Below are positions 1 through 5,112 of a stretch of 7,840 nt of DNA, in pieces. The DNA lies in contig JAUNUL010000134.1 of NCBI GenBank assembly GCA_030538175.1, forward strand, positions 1-7,840. Direction: 5' to 3'. The notes beneath the pieces are model-generated. The model made no database searches. It was not told the DNA's origin and worked only from the letters and a program-made list of their open reading frames with translations. Each line of letters opens with the position of its first letter. Position 1 is the first letter of the stretch. The position numbers were made by a program, and so were the translations under genes. The stretch comes from Propionibacteriaceae bacterium (lineage in GTDB: Bacteria; Actinomycetota; Actinomycetes; Propionibacteriales; Propionibacteriaceae).

Positions 1-1215
1 GGCCGACACCAGGGGAGCGAACCGGTCGATGTCGGGGCACATGACCAACACGTCACGGGGCTCCAGATCGGGGTGGTCGCTGAGCAGCCCCAGGACGACC
101 TCCCGCAGCACTTCCACCTGGCGGTCTGGGCCGTGGCAGGCGTGGAAGTGGATGCTGTCATCCGTCGGGTCGACCGCCTGCCGCTCCGGCACGGCGATGT
201 CGGCCTCGATCGCTGCCTGGAGGCGTGCCAGCAGGGTGGAAGGAGCAGGCTCCCGCTCAGGCGCCGGGAGGACGGGCTGTTCGCTCGCCCGGGCCCCCAG
301 CACCAACTGCAGCTCACGAGCGTCGCGAGCCAGACGGCGATTGAGTCGGTGCCGGGGCACCAGTGCCGAGGGATCCGCGCTGCGCGCCCCCGCGTACGCC
401 CCAGCGGTCGCTTCTCGGACCCGCTCCCACAGCACCGGCGACGGGTGGGGAAGCCAGAGGTGCACACAACGCTGCTGCGCGAGGGCTTCGAGCACCGTGA
501 GTTGACTCGAGTCGAGCCGGGTCGGGCCGAACACCGACAGCCGTTCGGGCAGGTCGGAATCAGTGACCCCGGCGCTCAGCAGATCAGCGGTGCGATCGAT
601 CCGTTCGAGCGGATCCGGCCCTGGCAGTTCCGCACGCAGGGTGGACCACAGCTCGTGCTGCCACCGATCGTGCTGATCCAGCGGGGTGCCGTCAGGATGC
701 ACCGCCCGGCCGGCCCGCCACTGGCGCAGCAACTCGGGACGTTGGGCCGCATAGGTCCGGAAGAGCCTCGCGACCCGGGCAGCGGTGGCATAACGCCGCG
801 AGGTCGGGACGCTCGGGTCCAGATGCCCGCGGACCGGGGCAGCCCAGGTGGCATCGAGGTGGGCATCCAGGACCCGAAGAATCGCCCACACCAGCCTGTC
901 ACCGCGCCAGGGATCGGTTTCCGGATCCAGGCCGAGCGTCTCCTCGACGATGCGGCGCACCAGCGCATCAAGAGTCACGAAGTCGATCCCGGCACACACC
1001 CCGTCGCCGCGTCCCGCGGAGCCGAGACGAGCCGCCAGTGTCTGGGACAGCCAGCGCTCCACCCCTGGGGTCGGCACCGACACGATCTCGGTCGTGAAGG
1101 GGTCGGCGAGGGGACTCGCCAACGAATCTGCGAGGCCCCGAGCGAGGGCCTCGGCGCGGGTTGCACGGTGCAGGAACAACCCGGTGCGAACGTCGATGAC
1201 AGGTGTGGTTTTCAT
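1..1215 (-). CDS. recC: RecC, exodeoxyribonuclease V gamma subunit (N-terminal 405 residues, cut by left edge)
   Basis: RecC is the non-catalytic subunit of the RecBCD helicase-nuclease that processes double-strand breaks and, in E. coli, recognises Chi. Seen: an uninterrupted minus-strand frame beginning ATG AAA ACC at 1215 and still open at base 1. Family-typical stretches are PTPGVERWLSQ (residues 48-58) with GVCAGIDF shortly after, RRYATARRVARLF (140-152) with YAAQRPELL, FGPTRL (229-234), LWLPHPSPVLW (253-263), HACHGPDRQVEVL (358-370) and RDVLVMCPDI (387-396). These match the inactive helicase-like N-terminal part of RecC. The family is usually near 1,050-1,150 residues, so well over half lies outside. 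The ATG at 1220 stops after two codons, so 1215 is the start; AGGGTGG lies just upstream. A TAGGGT at 1226-1231 (minus) could be a -10 element, without a clear -35. By usual arrangement recB and recD would follow beyond the left edge, which I cannot see. Confidence 0.93.
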   Translation of the reverse strand, partial: MKTTPVIDVRTGLFLHRATRAEALARGLADSLASPLADPFTTEIVSVPTPGVERWLSQTLAARLGSAGRGDGVCAGIDFVTLDALVRRIVEETLGLDPETDPWRGDRLVWAILRVLDAHLDATWAAPVRGHLDPSVPTSRRYATAARVARLFRTYAAQRPELLRQWRAGRAVHPDGTPLDQHDRWQHELWSTLRAELPGPDPLERIDRTADLLSAGVTDSDLPERLSVFGPTRLDSSQLTVLEALAQQRCVHLWLPHPSPVLWERVREATAGAYAGARSADPSALVPRHRLNRRLARDARELQLVLGARASEQPVLPAPEREPAPSTLLARLQAAIEADIAVPERQAVDPTDDSIHFHACHGPDRQVEVLREVVLGLLSDHPDLEPRDVLVMCPDIDRFAPLVSA

Positions 1216-1391
1216 GGCATAGCCACCCTAACGGCCGCCTCCGACAGAAATGCGTCAGCGATCGGCGCCCCATGATCCGGGTGGGTCCGGTGCCCGGCAC
1301 GGACCAGTCGAGACGCCTGAGTCTCGTGCGTCGGCCGCCGAGCCATCCGGCAAGGAAGTCCGGTGAAGCCGGTTTTGTCGGATCGCCCGAC

Positions 1392-1397
1392 TAAGGT
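1392..1397 (+). promoter_or_regulatory. Candidate -10 element for leaderless uvrD2 transcript
   Basis: TAAGGT fits the actinobacterial TAnnnT -10 pattern and ends exactly 7 bases before the GTG at 1405, which would place the transcription start on or next to the start codon. No convincing -35 hexamer lies 16-19 bases upstream, so this rests on one hexamer and its spacing. The AAGG inside the same sequence could instead serve as a weak ribosome-binding site. It lies in the 189-base divergent spacer between recC and uvrD2, where I see no other gene. Confidence 0.35.
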
Positions 1398-1404
1398 GCC
1401 AGGC

Positions 1405-3486
1405 GTGATCGATCCGGATTCCCTTCTGCAGGCACTCGACCCCGAACAGCGCCAGGTGGCGACCGTGTTGTCGGGACCTGTCGCGGTGATCGCAGGCGCC
1501 GGCACGGGCAAGACGCGGGCGATCACGCACCGGATCGCCTATGGCGTCCACACCGGTGTCTATCAGCCCACCTCGGTCCTGGCAGTGACCTTCACCACGC
1601 GGGCCGCGGGGGAGATGCGGGGCCGACTGCAGCAGTTGGGCGTGCCGGGGGTGCAGGCACGCACGTTCCACTCGGCCGCGCTGCGCCAACTGCAGTATTT
1701 CTGGCCACGCGTTCATGGCTCGCCCTTGCCCGACATCCTGGACAATCGGATGGGCCTTGTGGCCGAGGCTGCGGGGCGCCTCCGGGTCCAGGTCGATACG
1801 TCCGTGCTCCGCGACCTCGTGGGCGAGATCTCGTGGGCCAAGGTCTCGAATGTGGCACCGGCGGACTATCCGGCGATCGCGGAGAGTTTCAACCGCACGC
1901 TGGCGTCGGTCACTCCGGAGGTCGTGGCCAGGGTCTTCCAGGGATACGAGGACGCGAAACAGGCGCGGGATCGGATCGATTTCGAGGACATCCTGTTGTG
2001 CGCGACCGCTCTGCTGACCGATCACCCGGATGTCGCTGACGAGATCCGGCATGCCTATCGCCACCTCGTGGTCGATGAATACCAGGATGTGTCGCCCTTG
2101 CAGGAAGCCTTGGTCAACCTCTGGCTGGGGGAGCGGCGCGACCTGTGCGTGGTGGGTGACCCCGCTCAGACGATCCATTCCTTCGCTGGCGCCCGGGCTG
2201 ACTATCTGACCGGCTTCGCCCGCCGCCACCCAGACACCACCGTGATCCGGCTGGTGCGTGATTATCGATCGACGCCCCAGGTCGTGGACGTGGCCAACCG
2301 CATCATGCGCGCGGCCGGTCGGGAAGGCTCCGGATCTGCCCACGCGATGACGGCGGTCACGTTGCAGGCCCAGCGACCGGCGGGGCCGGATCCCGAGTTC
2401 CTCGAGGCACCTGACGAGGCGACCGAGGCCGCCCGCGTCGCGGACTGGTTGGCCAGCCGGCATGCTGCCGGCGTCGACTATCGCGAGATGGCCGTGCTGT
2501 TCCGCATCAACGCCCAGTCACCATCCTTCGAAGCAGCGCTGGCAGACCGCGACATTCCCTATCTCGTGCGAGGCGCAGAGCGATTCTATGAACGAGCCGA
2601 GGTCCGTCAGGCGTTGGGCGCGCTGTCCGCAGCAGCCCGCACGGGTGCCCCCGGTGAGGGGTCGGCCGCAGATGAGGTCCGTGCGGTGCTGGCAGGGCTC
2701 GGCTGGACCACCGAGGCGCCGTCCGGTGGCGGTCAGCGGCGGGAGCGGTGGGAATCCCTCGCCGCGCTGGCGTCCGTCGCCGACGATCTGGTGGCTAGCG
2801 ATGAGTTCACCACCCTGGATGCGGTGGTTTCCGAATTGCAGCGCCGGGCGGATGCCCAGCACGCACCGGTTGCCCAGGGCGTCACCCTGGCCACCATCCA
2901 TTCGGCCAAGGGTCTGGAATGGGATGCGGTCGCGGTTGTCGGCGTCCACGAGGGCACCCTTCCTTTCATCCTGGCGACCAAACCCCACGAGGTGGCTGAG
3001 GAGCGCCGACTCCTCTATGTTGCGGTCACCCGGGCACGGGAGCATGTGCAGATCTCGTGGTCGCGGAGTCGGTCTGGCAGCGGCAACAGGCGCCCTTCCC
3101 GTTTCCTGGATGGCGTACGCCCGGACGCTGCCCCTGCAGCAACCGCTGTGGGGCGCGAGTCCCGTCGGCGTCGCAGCGCCCAGGCGGCTCGTTGCCGGGT
3201 GTGTGGCAAGGGTCTGGCCAACGGTGTCGAACGCAAGTTGGGCCGCCATGAGGATTGCCCTTCCACGTTCGACGAAGACTTGCTGGCGGAGCTCAAGCAG
3301 TGGCGCAGTGACCAGGCAAAAGAGAAGAAGCTGCCGGCGTACTGCATCGTGACCGACGCAACCCTCATCGCGCTGGCCGAACAACTGCCGGAGGACGAGA
3401 AGGGGTTGCTCGGCATCAGCGGGATCGGACGGGCAAAGGTGGACCAATATGGCGAGGACATCCTGACGATCCTGCGCCGCGATTGA
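1405..3486 (+). CDS. uvrD2: ATP-dependent DNA helicase UvrD2 (SF1A, UvrD/Rep type, with zinc-finger linker and HRDC domain)
   Basis: A 3'-5' SF1A DNA helicase of 693 residues. Motifs, numbered from the GTG at 1405: Q motif LDPEQRQ (11-17), Walker A GAGTGKT (31-37), motif Ia AVTFTTRAAGEM (about 60-71), Walker B VVDEYQD (222-228), motif III GDPAQTIHSFAGA (251-263), motif IV RDYRSTP (285-291), motif V TIHSAKGLEWD (497-507), motif VI LLYVAVTRARE (536-546). Then come a metal-binding-type linker (C597, C600, H615, C618) and a C-terminal HRDC domain (about 625-693). This order is that of actinobacterial UvrD2; UvrD1/PcrA lacks the HRDC. An in-frame GTG at 1363 would add 14 residues (AAGGAAG precedes it). 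I prefer 1405 because homologs begin shortly before the Q motif and a TAAGGT -10 sits 7 bases ahead. The gene is divergent from recC. Substrate and partner proteins are inferred from the family only. Confidence 0.95.
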   Translation: MIDPDSLLQALDPEQRQVATVLSGPVAVIAGAGTGKTRAITHRIAYGVHTGVYQPTSVLAVTFTTRAAGEMRGRLQQLGVPGVQARTFHSAALRQLQYFWPRVHGSPLPDILDNRMGLVAEAAGRLRVQVDTSVLRDLVGEISWAKVSNVAPADYPAIAESFNRTLASVTPEVVARVFQGYEDAKQARDRIDFEDILLCATALLTDHPDVADEIRHAYRHLVVDEYQDVSPLQEALVNLWLGERRDLCVVGDPAQTIHSFAGARADYLTGFARRHPDTTVIRLVRDYRSTPQVVDVANRIMRAAGREGSGSAHAMTAVTLQAQRPAGPDPEFLEAPDEATEAARVADWLASRHAAGVDYREMAVLFRINAQSPSFEAALADRDIPYLVRGAERFYERAEVRQALGALSAAARTGAPGEGSAADEVRAVLAGLGWTTEAPSGGGQRRERWESLAALASVADDLVASDEFTTLDAVVSELQRRADAQHAPVAQGVTLATIHSAKGLEWDAVAVVGVHEGTLPFILATKPHEVAEERRLLYVAVTRAREHVQISWSRSRSGSGNRRPSRFLDGVRPDAAPAATAVGRESRRRRSAQAARCRVCGKGLANGVERKLGRHEDCPSTFDEDLLAELKQWRSDQAKEKKLPAYCIVTDATLIALAEQLPEDEKGLLGISGIGRAKVDQYGEDILTILRRD

Positions 3487-3502
3487 GCGGCGTCATCCGC
3501 TC
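3485..3502 (+). terminator. Short hairpin at the uvrD2 stop codon
   Basis: GAGCGG and CCGCTC form a perfect 6-bp stem around a 6-base loop, starting inside the uvrD2 stop codon. No T tract follows, so it is at best a weak or factor-assisted terminator. It may only be chance in GC-rich DNA. Confidence 0.25.
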
Positions 3503-3587
3503 GGCCGTGCCATGGGGAGTGGTCACGTTGAGCGGCAAGCGGCAGCTGCGCCGGCCCAACGATGCGGCTGACCCGGGCCGCGCTTGA

Positions 3588-3593
3588 TACGAT
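3588..3593 (+). promoter_or_regulatory. Candidate -10 element for the membrane-protein pair
   Basis: TACGAT fits TAnnnT and lies in the 129-base gap after uvrD2, ahead of the AAGGAG ribosome-binding site at 3604-3609. A start of transcription near 3600 would give a very short leader. No clear -35 is present at the normal distance, so the two small genes may instead be read from the uvrD2 transcript. Confidence 0.3.
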
Positions 3594-3615
3594 TCGCGGT
3601 GACAAGGAGAGACGC

Positions 3616-4086
3616 ATGAGGCAGCACGCGACAGCGGGGGACACCGTCGAGCAGGTGGCGACCGTCGATCCCGACGCTCCGGTCACCACGCCGTCGATGC
3701 CGATGAACGGCCGGCCCGCTCGGGAGTACACGGTGGCTGAGCGACGCATGCGTCGGCTGCTGCGGGTGACCGACGTGGACAAGAAGGCCAGTCTGTCCGC
3801 CCACCGCGCCTTCCGGATCTCGGTGGTGATTTCCGGCATCCGCTGTCTGGCTACTTATCTCGTGATTCCCCTGTTGGTGCCGTTGATCAGCTTCGCAGGC
3901 GTCCTCGCGGCGCCGGTGGGCATCGCTCTGGTGCTCGTCGCCTATGTCAGCGGAGTGCTGGGTGTGCGTCGCTTCTGGAAGGCCGATCACCGGTCGAAGT
4001 GGACCTATACGTGGTTCATGGCCGTCGTGTTCACCGTCCTCACCATTGCCCTGGTTGCTGATGTTGTTCGGCTGATCCAGACATGA
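3616..4086 (+). CDS. Conserved actinobacterial multi-pass membrane protein, function unknown
   Basis: A 156-residue protein I cannot assign a function. The start at 3616 is chosen because AAGGAG (3604-3609) sits 6 bases ahead of the ATG; an in-frame upstream ATG at 3562 has no such site. Residues 1-66 are polar, with a Pro/Thr-rich stretch (about 19-35) and an Arg/Lys-rich segment (36-58), and are probably cytosolic. Hydrophobic helices follow at about 68-94 (possibly re-entrant, containing PLLVPL), 95-116 and 133-154, separated by a charged loop FWKADHRSKWTYTW. I recall similar sequences near uvrD2 in other actinomycetes, but this is memory and not a search. It lies downstream of uvrD2 on the same strand. 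Its stop overlaps an ATG (ATGA at 4083-4086), and a second small membrane protein follows at once, so the two are probably co-translated. Confidence 0.8.
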   Translation: MRQHATAGDTVEQVATVDPDAPVTTPSMPMNGRPAREYTVAERRMRRLLRVTDVDKKASLSAHRAFRISVVISGIRCLATYLVIPLLVPLISFAGVLAAPVGIALVLVAYVSGVLGVRRFWKADHRSKWTYTWFMAVVFTVLTIALVADVVRLIQT

Positions 4087-4103
4087 CCGCAAAGGAGCCC
4101 GCG

Positions 4104-4256
4104 ATGGCGAAGAAGTCGACCGAACACCCGAGCCAGCAGGTGTCCTGGGATGTCGAGGATGACTCGGATTCGATGCAGGGTTTGGTGACGCTCGGGGTGA
4201 TCGCCGCAGCCGTGATCGCTTTTCTTGCGATCTGTCTGCCGTTGTTCATCCTGTGA
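4104..4256 (+). CDS. Small single-pass membrane protein (50 residues), function unknown
   Basis: A short gene with good initiation signals: AAAGGAG (4091-4097) is 6 bases before the ATG at 4104. An in-frame ATG at 4083 overlaps the previous stop (ATGA) and would add 7 residues by translational coupling. The first 26 residues are polar (MAKKSTEHPSQQ, then acidic DVEDDSDS). Residues 27-50 form one hydrophobic helix (LVTLGVIAAAVIAFLAICLP, then LFIL) that ends the protein. It looks like a tail-anchored or N-in small membrane protein. I do not recognise a family. Its position directly behind the multi-pass membrane protein suggests they act together or form a complex, which is inference. No terminator with a T tract follows it before the whiB7 promoter. 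Confidence 0.7.
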   Translation: MAKKSTEHPSQQVSWDVEDDSDSMQGLVTLGVIAAAVIAFLAICLPLFIL

Positions 4257-4275
4257 ACCGACGAAACCCCTAGTC

Positions 4276-4314
4276 AAAAATACATTGCAAGCTTTTCGCA
4301 AGAGGCCTTAAAGT
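4276..4314 (+). promoter_or_regulatory. whiB7 promoter with A-rich WhiB7-type upstream element
   Basis: TTGCAA (4285-4290) and TAAAGT (4309-4314) are separated by 18 bases, a good housekeeping-sigma promoter, predicting a start near 4320-4321. The block AAAAATA (4276-4282) ends 2 bases before the -35. In mycobacteria WhiB7 binds SigA and uses its AT-hook to contact AT-rich DNA just upstream of the -35, so this arrangement predicts positive autoregulation. Such an A run stands out in GC-rich DNA. The remaining leader runs about 390 bases to the whiB7 start. Confidence 0.75.
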
Positions 4315-4396
4315 AGGTTTCGCCTGCTGAGGTGGGCACCAGCACGAGCCAATCCCATGGTGGGGGAGGCGAACCTGAGAGAGGAGGGACATCCCG

Positions 4397-4612
4397 ATGC
4401 TGAACATCGCGTGGCAGATGAAGACGGAGCAGGGGGTGTCCTGTGGCGTCGCTGAGTCGGGTTATCCCCACGGATTTTCCCATCGCGACCGACTGTTTGC
4501 CCATGGCCTGAAGCGGCCGGAACGCAGTGCTGTCGCCCTGACCGCCCCTCCCGTCCATCTCACTGTCAACCCCTTGGTGCCACGTCCCAGAGCTGCACAT
4601 CGAACGCCCTAG
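4397..4612 (+). CDS. Upstream ORF in the whiB7 leader (71 codons)
   Basis: A leader ORF with a near-ideal ribosome-binding site, AGGAGGG (4382-4388), 8 bases before its ATG. It encodes 71 residues (beginning MLNIAWQMKTEQG) with no recognisable domain. It ends at TAG 4610-4612, 22 bases before the terminator stem. Known whiB7 leaders in mycobacteria and Streptomyces contain upstream ORFs whose translation senses ribosome inhibition. The last third of this ORF overlaps a segment (4574-4587) able to pair with the 5' arm of the terminator, so ribosome movement here could set the switch. The peptide itself need not be functional. Another open frame begins at ATG 4357 but lacks a good ribosome-binding site. 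Whether the full 71 codons are used is unproven. Confidence 0.55.
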   Translation: MLNIAWQMKTEQGVSCGVAESGYPHGFSHRDRLFAHGLKRPERSAVALTAPPVHLTVNPLVPRPRAAHRTP

Positions 4613-4648
4613 TTCCTTTGTGTTTCGCCTCGCAGGCCGTGGATCCAA
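4574..4648 (+). promoter_or_regulatory. Candidate antiterminator pairing in the whiB7 leader
   Basis: Bases 4574-4587 (TTGGTGCCACGTCC) can pair antiparallel with 4635-4648 (GGCCGTGGATCCAA): CC, CCACG and TTGG all pair, 11 of 14 positions. This consumes the whole 5' arm of the terminator. The first segment lies inside the upstream ORF, so a ribosome moving through it would block this pairing and allow termination, while a ribosome held further upstream would leave it free. This was found by eye; no folding energy was computed. Confidence 0.4.
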
Positions 4649-4674
4649 ACCGGGATTCACGGCCTTTGTGTTTC
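4615..4674 (+). repeat. 12-bp direct repeat flanking the whiB7 attenuator stem
   Basis: CCTTTGTGTTTC occurs exactly at 4615-4626 and 4663-4674, start to start 48 bases. The second copy is the T-rich tail of the attenuator; the first lies just after the upstream ORF stop. Each copy is followed 17-20 bases from its start by GCAGGC, so a wider, decayed duplication is possible. Confidence 0.8.
4635..4673 (+). terminator. Intrinsic terminator acting as whiB7 attenuator
   Basis: A 12-bp stem (GGCCGTGGATCC with GGATTCACGGCC, one G-U wobble) closes a 6-base loop (4647-4652) and is followed directly by TTTGTGTTT. It lies 36 bases before the whiB7 ATG and after the upstream ORF, so transcription would stop before whiB7 unless the fold is prevented. 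That position and form are what is known for transcription attenuation of whiB7/wblC in other actinomycetes. Confidence 0.88.
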
Positions 4675-4709
4675 CCGGACCAGCAGGCACATATTTGAGG
4701 AGAAACACC

Positions 4710-5057
4710 ATGACTGCCCTCTTGATTGACGAGGATTCGATATCGGCATCGTTGCCGTGCCACCTGGTCGACCCAGAGGTGTTCTTCGCCGAGTCGCCCA
4801 GCGAGATCGAGTACGCCAAGACTCTCTGTAGCGATTGCCCCCTGCGCGTCACGTGTCTTGACGGAGCGCTCTCGCGCCGCGAGGCCTGTGGGGTGTGGGG
4901 CGGCCAGCTCATCGTCAACGGTGAGATCGTGGCACGCAAGCGTCCGCGTGGGCGTCCTCGCAAGAACCCGCTGCCAGTGGTGGCAACGCCACCGGCCGAA
5001 CTGGGTGGCCCGATCCGGCGGGTGGGTGAGGAGCGGCGCGTACGCCGGGCCGCGTGA
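4710..5057 (+). CDS. whiB7: WhiB7, iron-sulfur transcription factor of the antibiotic-resistance response
   Basis: A 115-residue WhiB-family protein that binds the primary sigma factor and activates genes for intrinsic resistance to ribosome-targeting drugs. Seen: the four [4Fe-4S] ligands C17, C40, C43 and C49 (C-x2-C-x5-C), the G-V-W-G-G turn at 61-65, and the AT-hook RGRPRK at 80-85, which separates WhiB7 from other Whi proteins. GAGGAG (4697-4702) precedes the ATG at 4710 by 7 bases. An in-frame ATG at 4620 lies before the terminator and is not credible. The tail beyond the AT-hook (86-115, Pro-rich then Arg-rich, ending RRVRRAA) is longer than in the 92-residue M. tuberculosis protein. 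Regulation is predicted to combine autoactivation with attenuation in the leader. It is convergent with the ABC1 kinase gene, a pairing also known in mycobacteria. Confidence 0.95.
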   Translation: MTALLIDEDSISASLPCHLVDPEVFFAESPSEIEYAKTLCSDCPLRVTCLDGALSRREACGVWGGQLIVNGEIVARKRPRGRPRKNPLPVVATPPAELGGPIRRVGEERRVRRAA

Positions 5058-5083
5058 CCCAGCACCGGGTTCTCCAGAGCGCG

Positions 5084-5112
5084 GGAGCGCTGACCACAGG
5101 GGTCAGTGCTCC
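5084..5112. terminator. Hairpin between convergent whiB7 and ABC1 genes
   Basis: GGAGCGCTGACC and GGTCAGTGCTCC form a 12-bp stem with one G-U wobble around a 5-base loop. It begins 27 bases after the whiB7 stop, and its 3' arm covers the ABC1 stop codon (5103-5105). There is no T tract on either strand, so it is probably a weak bidirectional terminator or a 3'-end barrier. A second hairpin (CCTGCC/GGCAGG, 5111-5127) follows inside the ABC1 gene. Confidence 0.6.

Noticed and set aside
73..1275. Long plus-strand open frame opposite recC
   Set aside because: The minus strand carries unmistakable RecC motifs across the same bases; the plus-strand frame is low-complexity and a by-product of high GC.
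1255..2463. Long minus-strand open frame opposite uvrD2
   Set aside because: It overlaps helicase motifs on the plus strand, spans the intergenic spacer and has no recognisable domain.
4357..4455. Alternative 32-codon upstream ORF starting at ATG 4357
   Set aside because: No Shine-Dalgarno sequence precedes it, while the frame starting at 4397 has a near-ideal one.
4600..4615. LexA/SOS box (GAAC...GTTC) near the end of the whiB7 upstream ORF
   Set aside because: The half-sites are 6 bases apart; the actinobacterial and Bacillus SOS boxes require 4. It also lies far from the promoter.
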